From Gnetum montanum (Eukaryota > Streptophyta > Gnetopsida > Gnetales > Gnetaceae): 20,648 nucleotides of DNA. The notes beneath the pieces were generated by a model. It was not told where the DNA came from, made no database searches, and worked only from the letters and a program-made list of their open reading frames with translations. The position numbers were made by a program, and so were the translations under genes. This document shows, in pieces, positions 1 to 8,480 of this stretch. The stretch is taken from contig MNCI01014694.1 in assembly GCA_015680685.1 (NCBI GenBank), forward strand, positions 12,492 through 33,139, in the 5' to 3' direction. Numbering within the stretch: the first letter of the stretch is position 1; every line of letters begins with the position of its first letter.

Positions 1-695
1 ATGCTTTTTCACTTATGGTTTAGTCCAGACTGAGGTATATGATGTGGTTTCTAACCTAGTGCTACTCCTAGAGGCAATGGAAAATAACTTTAATTAAGCT
101 AGGAGGAAAAGGGTGAAGAGAGTCTAAGCTAGCCTAAGTGTGATGAGCATCCATCCCTTAATCATTCACACACATCTTGGACCTTGTGCATGACTACCAT
201 TGGGATTACCAAGTGCATGGCCTAGGTATGCTACTAGGATACCAAGTAGTCACACTTGAATTCTCGTGATTAAGTCGTAATCATTCCACGTTTAAGGAGT
301 TTAGGGCGAAGAGATATTAACGACAAAAGCAATAAATAACAATAAAAATTAAATAATTAAACTAAGTGAATGCTACAATGATGAAGTAATCTCAATCTTT
401 ATTTCCAGTCGTGTGTGTCCAAGTATGTCACACTCGAATAAAGGTTCTGTACAATTACAATCATCACACTGCAGGCATGCAGTGGAGGAAAGGGTTGAGA
501 AGAACTAAAAATGAACTAACTTCTATCTACTGAATGAAAACTAACTGGCTCCTTAACTCCTTGCGCCTACATGTGTATTTATAGGCATGCACAGGAGTCA
601 CGATATCATGTATTCGATATCGCTTCTTAGGTCGTGATATCGTGTACTCGATATTGAGGGTCTGATATTGGAGCCTACTGAATCATGATTCATCA
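1..695 (-). mobile_element. LTR copy, inverted (minus strand), cut by window start
   Basis: Reverse-complemented, this stretch matches the segment beginning at 5004 along nearly its whole length, so both are copies of one LTR family. On the minus strand it starts TGATGA (690-695), then has four CGATATC-type motifs (601-655), a TATA box CCTATAAATAC (575-585), and a conserved block holding AATAAA (TTTATT on plus at 398-403). This is the order U3, promoter, R with poly(A) signal. The distal end lies outside the window. Just upstream on the minus strand (about 708-722) is a purine-rich tract that could be the polypurine tract of a minus-strand element, which would make this a 3' LTR. That last point is inference. 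Confidence 0.8.
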
Positions 696-1450
696 CCAAG
701 TAATTTCAAAACACTCCTCCCTTGGAAAAAATGCCAAGTGATCATACACATGGTTGTCATGATGCTCTTATGGTTGTCCATCATTAGATGAAACAATGCG
801 ATGTCATTGATTGGAAGAATGGACTTGGTCTTGATTTTGGAGCGACGGGCTAATGACACATTAATCATGCTCTACACTTAGGATTCATTGTGGCTAGGGT
901 TAGTTACCTCATGTCCCGATCTCTACAATCCCTTCTACGATTTGTTTCACCTCACTGTCTAAGTGTTTCTAACTTGTGTCTTATGTGGCATAGAACTCAT
1001 ACCTCATCACGATGGTATCAACATGTGTGTGTTTTGTGGAACTGGTGTGGATTACATTTAACCCTTTTAGTACCTACGGACATTTTTAGGTGTGGTTACG
1101 TAAGGGCATGATAGGTAGGAACATGCTTTGGGGAGGACCCACTTGCGTAACTTTTGTTATTTGCACTCTTTGCACATCACCACATCATCTTACACCCTCC
1201 AAGTATTGCATTGCTACAATAATTTTTCCCTTCATCATTATTTTAAATTCCAACATTTCTATGCACCACAACATGTCCTTTTTCCTCATCCTATTCATGA
1301 ATTTCATTGTCCAATTCCACTTCATTACACTTTCAGTGCCTTTAGGCCTCTTCAACATTACCCTAGATCTTACAATTCAACCTTAAATCCTTCTTTTTGA
1401 CCTTGGAAATTTGAAAATTGATCAATTTTGCTAAATACCCTATTTTCAAA
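696..1450. other. Unassigned stretch between inverted LTR and gag-like element
   Basis: I found no recognisable protein on either strand. Short open frames exist but show no family motif and are probably chance. If 1-695 is the 3' LTR of a minus-strand retroelement, this would be its 3' internal sequence. A short inverted pair CCAAG/CTTGG brackets the purine-rich tract at about 697-726. The part from 1160 to 1400 is pyrimidine-rich on the plus strand, with no coding signal. Confidence 0.5.
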
Positions 1451-1770
1451 AGGACACGATATCAGGTCTGATGCAATATCGGGTACACGATATCACATCT
1501 ATAAAAACTATATATATGGTCCCCCCATGCACGTCAACATCATTCTTCACTATTCATGCGAGGGAAGTTGTTGAAATTTTCTTCCATGAATTTTTGAGCT
1601 TGCGCATCTACCATTCAAACATTAATAACTTACTCATTACCACTCTGATTCTCATTTTGATTGAACTTACTTAAACCTAGAGTGTTTAACTTAGTCGTGG
1701 GGGAAGGATATGCTTCAAGTCGCACTTAGTTTTTTCAAAATTTGTTGTTTCCCAAAGGATATTATCAATG
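1451..1770 (+). promoter_or_regulatory. Promoter and leader of the gag-like element
   Basis: A cluster of CGATATC-like motifs (1457, 1474 as CAATATC, 1488) sits directly before a TATA-like box, TCTATAAAAAC at 1498-1508. Both LTR copies have the same arrangement, CGATATC cluster then TATA box. Sequence after the TATA box is not recognisably similar to those LTRs, so this may be a diverged or different LTR or a recombined 5' end. A leader follows to a strong splice donor, GTAAGT, at 1771. The promoter role is inferred from layout. Confidence 0.5.
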
Positions 1771-2021
1771 GTAAGTGACCTTAAAAATGATAAAAAGGTT
1801 TGCCAAATTAATTTTATTTCTCCACCTAGACCATGAAAATTTATTCTTTGGAGTCACCTAATCAAATTGGGCCCAATATCAAAACTTTTAGGGGAATTTT
1901 TGTGAAAATTTCTAACTCTAAATCACACTAAGCAAGAAATGAATGTATTAAGGACAAGAAGTAAGGTATTAATCTAATTTTGTAAATAGCCTTACTAATA
2001 ATCGATCTCGTATGATTGCAG
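1771..2021 (+). other. Probable leader intron of the gag-like element
   Basis: A consensus donor (ATG/GTAAGTGA at 1771) and acceptor (TGATTGCAG ending at 2021) bracket 251 AT-rich bases. The acceptor lies immediately before the ATG at 2022 that opens the gag-like frame. Splicing is inferred from consensus sites only. Confidence 0.5.
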
Positions 2022-4817
2022 ATGGCCCCTAATAGAGGACAACAAGGAGGACCCTCTCAAGGTGCATCCAAACAGCCAAGGAGAGGTAGAGGCCAGGCAC
2101 CTATCAAAGAACATACAGAGTAGGAGACACAATCATTCAACATCCATCAAGAACCTCTTGTTACTGTGCAATTGGGACATGCCAAAGGTGGAGACAGTAG
2201 GGCACTTAAACAAGGACAATATCTCACGTTGTCTCCAGAATGTGTTTAGGCAATTTGTGAAAGGTCCACGTCAGTAGCTATGATTGTGGAACTCAATTTT
2301 GGACCTTTCACTGAATTTGCCCCTGAAGTAGTCAGAGACCAACTTAAAGGATCTCCACTATGGCCTATTCTCTCTAAGAGTGGTGATTGGTACCTGGGAG
2401 AGACATACCAATTTTGGCACAACAAGGAAGAAGGCACCACCGTTGATATTGGTGGTATTTCTGTTGATTTCTTTACCAAGGCCATTTTGGAAGTATTGAA
2501 TCTTTCGAACACAAGGCCCAAAGTTGCTCACCTGTCCATTTGCTTTGATGCAGATGCACAAAAAATATGGTTAAAAAGGACGTACAGCAAGAAGGATAAA
2601 GCATATGGAGAGCTCACCCTTAAAGAGAGGATCTATTTCAGAATTGACACATATCATATTTTCCCAACAAAAGGATTGAACAGAATTTCCACCTATGCAG
2701 CTAGAGGAAGGGCCATCTTGATGGGCAATGTTAATGCCAACCTACCCCATCTATATCTCACCGAAATTTTAAGGTGATTTGAAGAATGTAAGACAGGTAA
2801 GTTTGCATTACCTTTTCCCTACCTAATTAGGAAGTTATGCCGACGTGCTAGAATTTTGAGGTACACCAATGATGTCCTAGAAAGGCTCAAAACGCCTCAT
2901 TTGCTAAATTACTAAAGCCACCAACCCAAGGAAAAGTGCTGGTGGAACACTAGAGCCTCAACAAAAACAATCGGTAGGGCCCACTGCACCTCAAACTGCA
3001 AGGCCTAGCCAACTTCCAAGCATAAGGTCCATTCAACAATAGGAAGTGGGTCCCAGCACACAACCTATAGGCTAGCAAAACCAACTACCACCGTTGTTGT
3101 AGGACTATCGACCATCAATGAGCCATCATAGGACCATCGCTGAATTGGTCAATTGCAGAAGTCATGATGAAGCCAATCTCTTCAGGGTCATTGATGATGT
3201 CGCATAATCCACAGTCTTAATCGATTATGCACAAGGTGAGATGTCCATCCAAACAGGAGGAGGGAAGTCACACTGGTCACAATAGATCTCTGGGAATGCT
3301 GCATCCTTTCAGGTGCAACTAGAAACTGGTGAAGACGTCACAATAATGGTCATGCAACACCAAGATGCAACAGGAGCAGCAAAAGTGGTTATAGACCACA
3401 TAAAAAATTATTTAATGTCCCTGTTGTGTTACCGATAGATTCTACAGGAGCACGTGATGCTCAAACCTTGGTCGGTCCCTCAATGACTCCTGCAAAGCAT
3501 GAGGATGTTTTAGATCGATCGCTGCAGATAGGACAAGTGATGACGTCCTTGTTTGACATCTCTCAAGATGTCACAGCAACATAGTCAGACCTCATCTCTA
3601 CAAAAGGGAAGCTGGTTATGGTAGAGGTTAGGGTCGAGCATGCAAAGGAGTTAGAAAGACTCTAAGAAAAGCTCGTTACTCTGCAAGCTGCACAACAGGA
3701 TCCATCCCAATTCATCCCTATAGACCAGCTAGAATCCTTTTAGATGTAGTAGCTAACTAAATTGTTGGTAGAGAATAAAAAAGTGGCTAAGGAAAAAGAG
3801 ATGGCTAATTGGGATGCTTCTAAGGCACAAGCTCAAACGTATGCACATGCCAAAGCACTCAAGGCCTCATAAGAAGAAAATAAACGCCTTACTACTGAAA
3901 ATATCTAGTTGACTACAGTAGAAAAACAAAAGAATGTTCTCGAGGAAAATTTTTAGAAATTGCAAGAACAATTAATAAGGATCAACCAGGATATGAATCG
4001 CTTGGCCAAAGAAAACAGAACCCTCTCAATGGAGGAGGTATGCGTGATCCGTCAAAAGACAGCGATTGAAATAAGCATGTGGTAGAATGAGGCCAAGCGA
4101 CATGAGAAGCTTAAAGAACATATCAGAGATCAGGTGGGGATGTACAAACATGTGATCGAAAAAGAAATCTATATGGCCAAGGCCCATATTAACACTCTCA
4201 GTGCTCAAAACGCTGATTGACGGGCCATATTGGATACTTATGCCTTCATCCACCAAGCAGAACTGAAAAGCTGGGACCTGTAGATACAAGATCTCATGGA
4301 GTACATAGAGTTGGCAAACCTATTATATGCCAACTTAGCCATGTTGACAGCAAGATGCCCAAGAATAGAATTGAAGAAGTAGATAGCAACCACCTATGCT
4401 AAGTATGAAACAAAATTTGTTGAACACAAGAAGACATTGCAAAGATTAGAAGTTGCAAATTTTGAATTAGAGATGGTCAAGACCAGCTACCAGGAATAAA
4501 AAGATGTCACAGTAGATTTGGCTTGACAACTTACAGACTACCAAAAATGCAAGGATAAAGCCAAAGCCTATGAAGAGTAATGACAGATGTTTGTGGCTTG
4601 GTATGTCAAGGCCAATCAGATGTTCTCGCAACTATCATGCCCATGGAAGGTGCTGACTCCATTGAACATTAGAGCATCAACATGGATGGCACAAGATCCC
4701 TGGATCGAAGAAGAAAAGCTCTAGACGCTCCTTCAGAGACATCTATTTCCAAAGCTTGGAGCACAAGATAAGGGAAAGAGACCCATGGAGGAGACACCAT
4801 CGCCAGGAACCACATGA
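2022..4817 (+). pseudogene. Gag-like / plant transposon-domain protein with coiled coil, decayed
   Basis: One reading frame runs from ATG 2022 to TGA 4815-4817, about 930 codons, interrupted by many stops and by a frame change of roughly 2900-3410 that later returns to the original frame. The N-terminus is basic and Gln/Gly-rich. An uninterrupted stretch at 2280-2774 (about residues 87-251) resembles the putative plant transposon / retrotransposon gag-like domain: a conserved W/L pattern, then a block ending near YLTEIL, and after a stop a segment PFPYLIRKLCRRA typical of that family's end. From about 3600 to 4520 the product is Lys/Glu/Gln-rich with heptad spacing, a long coiled coil. No protease, reverse transcriptase, RNase H or integrase motif is seen, so the element is non-autonomous. 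Stops include TAG 2121, 2247, 3582, 3741, 3747, 3750, 3906, 3954, 4083, 4281, 4380, 4722; TAA 3663, 3870, 4497, 4578; and TGA 2775, 4218, 4524, 4581. The domain name is recognised from pattern, not searched. Confidence 0.65.
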
Positions 4818-4990
4818 GTTCCAACAAATTTTGTATTTTGTAATTGTGTGTTTATGTCCCAATTTTTTTTTGTTCAATCCCACACTGTAGCATGAGTAAT
4901 TCCTAGTTAGTTAATAATCCCATACCTATTCATTGTATAATCAATTGAACTCATTTTCATTTTGTTTAACTCAAGGACAAGTTGTTATTC
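4818..4990 (+). other. 3' untranslated part of the gag-like element
   Basis: Non-coding, T-rich sequence between the terminal stop and the polypurine tract. It includes a phrase like CAAGGACAAGTTGTTATTC just before the purine tract, a spacing seen in plant Ty3/gypsy-type elements. No gene is seen. Confidence 0.45.
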
Positions 4991-4994
4991 AATT

Positions 4995-5003
4995 GTGGGG
5001 GTA
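4995..5003 (+). other. Polypurine tract preceding the right LTR
   Basis: GTGGGGGTA lies directly before the TGATGA that begins the LTR at 5004. In LTR retrotransposons this site primes plus-strand synthesis and marks the boundary between internal region and 3' LTR. It therefore orients the gag-like element on the plus strand with 5004 onward as its 3' LTR. Confidence 0.65.
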
Positions 5004-5710
5004 TGATGAAGTGTGGTTTGCCAGGCTTCGATATCAGGTATGCGATATCATAGCCTAGGTAACGATATCGAATATACGATATTGTGATTCTTGTGTATTC
5101 CTATAAATACAACATCCAGGTGCATAGGAAAGGGGGGAGTCAATAAGTGTAAGTGTAAAGTCTTTTTTGTCAGTTTTCAATTTATTTCAATTCTTTCCCC
5201 AATGCATGCCCATAGTGTGATGATTGTAATTGTACAGAACCTTTATTCGAGTGTGACATACTTGGACATGCTCATGATTGGCAATAAAGATTGAGATTAC
5301 TCCATCATTGCAGCATTCACTTAGCTTTTAATTACTTTAATTATTAATTGTTACTTATTATTTTCTTAGTTAATATTTCTTTATTATCATTTACTATTCC
5401 TATTGTTAAATGTGGAATGAGTACGACTTAATCACGAACATTTAAGTGTAACTACTTGGTAACCTAGTAGCGTATCTAGAAGTATTCAAGTAATGTGCGC
5501 TTAGTTATCCCAGAAGTAGTACACAAGGTCCAAGATGCACACAGATGATAAAGGATGGATGCTCATCACACTTAGGCTAGTTTAGATTTTACTTTTTATC
5601 GCCTATTAGCTTAAGTCAAGATTATTTTCCATCATCTCTAGGAGTAGCATTAGTTAGGATCCCATCATTCAGCTCACTCTGGACTAAACCATACGTGACA
5701 AAGCAAATAG
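5004..5710 (+). mobile_element. LTR copy, plus orientation (3' LTR)
   Basis: It starts TGATGA, carries CGATATC-type motifs at 5029, 5043, 5063 and 5077, a TATA box CCTATAAATAC at 5100-5110, and AATAAA at 5283-5288. It aligns in reverse complement to 1-695, with the best-conserved blocks at about 5215-5325 and 5540-5700. The right end is not fixed: the other copy leaves the window, so the LTR may continue to about 5860. No direct-repeat partner in plus orientation was found upstream of 2022. Confidence 0.8.
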
Positions 5711-5869
5711 TGGTCCAAGTGGGAAGATAGTGGACTACAATTAATGTGTAATTATCTAGATACCACAACTAGTCCGTCTGCAGAGTTCGACCAGATTGTG
5801 CATACATGCTCGTATTCATATGGTTGAGTGTAGGGGTATCTCACCATTCACCACCTCACATAAGCTTGT
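5711..5869. other. Unassigned, possibly end of the right LTR
   Basis: Beyond 5710 there is no inverted partner inside the window to compare with. No coding motif is visible. It may hold the LTR end and target-site duplication, but neither could be placed. Confidence 0.4.
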
Positions 5870-6400
5870 TTCTAAGAAGGTGCATCCAAGCATCATCTTC
5901 ATCAATGCTTTTTGTTGAAAGAGGAACACCATGTTTATAATAATTAATGAAGCCAGTCCTCCATCTTTCTTGCTCATAGTGCAAATATCCCACACAACTC
6001 AAGAAACACGTTTATTATTTTGCTTAGCAAAACGTAAAAATTGATGACTAATTTAGTTAATTTTGTCATAAGAAACTTTTGTAGAATCCTAACTAAAGCA
6101 CTAAACATAAGTAGACTAGAGCATTGGCTTAATAACTAAAAAATTTTCATTAAGGATGAGCTTTCTTGCTTTTCATTTATCAAGCTTCTTTTCAAGTTTT
6201 GTAAACACATAATTACATATAATATTCAAATTATACTCTTGTTGCCAATTAATATGAAAATCAGATAACATGCAATATTTGTCTACTCTAGCTAACAAAA
6301 TATTGATATGTTGTAGAGAATTGTTGATCATAAGAAAAAATATCATTTGCAAAGTGCATGTTAAGTAGTTGCACAGCTTAATTGAAATTCTCTTAATGAT
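5870..6400 (-). mobile_element. L1-type LINE fragment (end of RT and post-RT region)
   Basis: Minus-strand translation, with frameshifts and stops, gives the order expected at the end of a plant L1 ORF2: a degraded FADD box read as HFAND (about 6350), a VDKYCMLS-like segment (about 6270), then LEKKLDK-KARKL near 6170 matching the usual LxxWKxxxLSxAG region, and finally KKDGGL (5950-5970), the equivalent of the invariant KKEGGLG. Tryptophan and Leu/Asn spacing after this box also fits. The fragment lacks endonuclease and most RT motifs, so it is dead and 5'-truncated. The assignment rests on family knowledge applied by eye. Confidence 0.65.
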
Positions 6401-6959
6401 ATTTTTTTGAAGATCATAATATAAGTTATGTGAAACAAAGTTTGCTACAATAATAAAAAGATAGAGAGCTAGAAAGCCATCTTAATGAACTGACCATTGA
6501 AAAGAAAAAGAGAAACTTATTCCTAATTTTTTGGCCAAGCAAGAATGAAATGGAGGTTGCAAATGGTGGAAATCAACATTTGCACTTACTCATCAACTTA
6601 TTTTTTGACAAAGGCATAGATGCAAAAGAGACTGAAGCAAATCTAAATTCACAAGATTCTGAAAGTGTTCAAAAATGTGTAATAATCCCAAAATGTGTAC
6701 TTAAATCATTCTCCAAAAACATTAAATATTCAAACAATTTTTTTAAAGTTTGCAAAATATTAGTAGATGAATTGTGGAATTTGACAAATTTAACTTTTAA
6801 TCAAAAATGTGGGTAAAAGCATAATCATACTAATATTTTATTATGATTAGATAAATGAACATGTCAAAAAAAAAAAAAACACTAGTAGCAATAAATCTTA
6901 AGTACAATAGTTGTGTTCAATATTCATGTAATATGAATACGTCTTTTATAATTGCCCAT
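6401..6959. other. AT-rich stretch without an assignable gene
   Basis: A plus-strand open frame of 88 codons (6550-6816) continues upstream without a stop as a Lys/Asn-rich peptide, but it matches no family I recognise and is likely chance in AT-rich DNA or part of a LINE remnant. A 13-A run at about 6868-6880 is present. Confidence 0.45.
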
Positions 6960-7759
6960 ACAAAGACAACCTGTAGATTTGTCATTTTCTTTTGAAGAAA
7001 TCTATTCCACAACATTCTCATAATACATGTTGTTCATCTTCTACCACTTGCCATAAACATAGTTGACACATTCTATCTTCATGCTACTCATTGTTCCATC
7101 TTCTAACTTCAAGTAGAGGATGGTGTGATCTCATTCACACTTTGCTAATTAGTGCTATCATAGATATTGGAATTGTTGAATATAAATACTTTGTTTCATG
7201 GTGTTTGCCACTTTAATATTTTGTCCACAAAACTAATTTTTTTTTTCTTTGTGCCTCATTTTGTCATCTCTCTAAAACTCTTTTTAATAAGTTTCAAACT
7301 TGTGATTTTAGTATTCCATCAGTATTATCGATACCCCATTTTTGTAGCTGAAATTATTTTTATTTCTCAAAGAGAATGTTGATACATTGTTTTGCTTTTG
7401 AGTAGCAACAAATTATTTCCTAATAAAAATATGGCATATGGAACTTGGGTTTTTACCTTAATCTCATCCAACAAGAACTATTTTTGAAGTCTTTTAATTT
7501 TTTACAATAACTCTTGATCAAGACTTGACCCCACACCACACATCCATAAAGCACTATAGTTTGTACAAAAAGATAGTTTCAAATTATCTAAGTCCAAATA
7601 TTAAAACCAAAAGTGAAATTTTTCCTTATGTCCACTAAGATCCCTTGGATTTATTAGACCAATTTCAAAATTCCATTCCTCTATGGATAACTAGGTTTTG
7701 CCTTCTACAAATAACTCAGTGTTGCCTTGTAGAATTGTAATATAGGTACACCCAAAAAT

Positions 7760-7860
7760 ATATATAGTCCAATTAGAACTTTATAACTTAGCATTGCCCA
7801 CCAAAATCAAACTTATGACCTAAAGTTACCAGGTCACTATCCTTACCACTAGACTAATAC
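7760..7860 (-). mobile_element. tRNA-derived SINE copy 2 (minus)
   Basis: The minus strand carries a Pol III A-box-like TAGTCTAGTGG (7846-7856) and a B-box-like GTTTGATTTTG (7802-7812) at tRNA-like spacing. The body GGTGGGCAATGCTAAGTTAT and AAAGTTCTAATTGGACTAT is shared with the copies at 8243 and 16070. The 3' end appears truncated at about 7765. It lies within the LINE remnant. Confidence 0.75.
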
Positions 7861-8242
7861 ATTGTTATTGCTATTTGTTTTTCATTGTATAGAAAGTCTT
7901 CCATACATTTGTAACTCGTTGTGATATACAATGCTTCCACTGATAATTTTGAAAGCATTCTACACCCAAATATTTGTAAGTATCCATAATCTCAAGTCTT
8001 TCATTATTCAACTAGATAGTATATTCTCTCTTATTAGTTTTACAAATTAACACTTTTGTTTTATCAACATTCACTTTCATTTTTGTACATTCACAAAATG
8101 TTTATAGTTCATGCAACATTGCTTTTAACCCTACTTCTAAATTTGCTATTAGCGATACATCATCTACAAAGATTAAAAATCATATGCATGATTGATCCGC
8201 TTTAATAGCAACATTTGTAAATACCTCATTAATCCACTCTTT

Positions 8243-8373
8243 CTAGTTAGCCTAGTGGTAAGACTCTGAATTTGAAAGCTCTAAGTTATGGATTCGATTC
8301 TAGTGGGTAATGCTGACTTATAAAGTTCTAATTGACTATGTTATCATTCTTTCAAGTTCCAACACCTTTTTTT
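8243..8373 (+). mobile_element. tRNA-derived SINE copy 1 (plus)
   Basis: About 130 bp with A box TAGCCTAGTGG (8248-8258) and B box GGATTCGATTC (8290-8300), spaced as in a tRNA. A body GTGGGTAATGCTGACTTATA and AAAGTTCTAATTGACTATG is shared with copies 2 and 3, and the tail is CAAGTTCCAACACC. It ends at a T run and interrupts a LINE RT between motifs B and C, so it inserted after that LINE. The cloverleaf is too decayed and the sequence too long for a functional tRNA gene. Confidence 0.85.
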
Positions 8374-8480
8374 AGTTCATCATTAAAAATGTCAAACAAA
8401 GTTGGTAAAAGAGGATAATCTTGCTTTACTCCTATATTGCTGTAAAACTATCAAGATTATGTAATTTCTTCCTCTTTTAA

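Larger units (their letters stand above)
6960..8480 (-). mobile_element. Second LINE reverse-transcriptase remnant, SINE-interrupted
   Basis: Read on the minus strand, 8375-8440 gives GVKQDYPLLPTLFDIF, matching RT motif B (GVKQGCPLSPTLF). 8159-8170 encodes FVDD, replacing catalytic YADD/FADD, followed by SLIANLEVGLKAMLHEL. Then come KVNVDKTKVLIC (about 8075) and YKYLGV (about 7970), standard RT thumb-side motifs. Further on, LYGCVVWG (about 7540-7562) and a degraded PYPILLLE-like segment (about 7430) lie in the C-terminal region. A final C-x2-C ... EDEQHVL ... C zinc-knuckle-like segment lies near 7010-7080. Frameshifts and stops are frequent. The SINE at 8243-8373 splits motif B from motif C, and another lies at about 7760-7860. 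The style differs from the L1 fragment at 5870-6400, so this is a different LINE lineage; the clade is not determined. Confidence 0.75.

Noticed and set aside
1090-1400. Overlapping open frames of 90-98 codons
   Set aside because: Hydrophobic, low-complexity translations from pyrimidine-rich DNA with no family motif; treated as chance.
1-5710. MULE-type DNA transposon with long terminal inverted repeats
   Set aside because: The inverted repeats contain TATA box, AATAAA and TG start, and the right one follows a polypurine tract, so they are LTRs. No transposase motifs were seen.
6550-6816. 88-codon plus-strand frame
   Set aside because: No recognisable domain, Lys/Asn-rich as expected from AT-rich sequence, and no promoter or partner exon.
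8243-8305. Functional tRNA gene
   Set aside because: A and B boxes are present, but the acceptor and anticodon arms do not pair, and the same sequence with a shared non-tRNA body recurs at two other places, as a SINE does.
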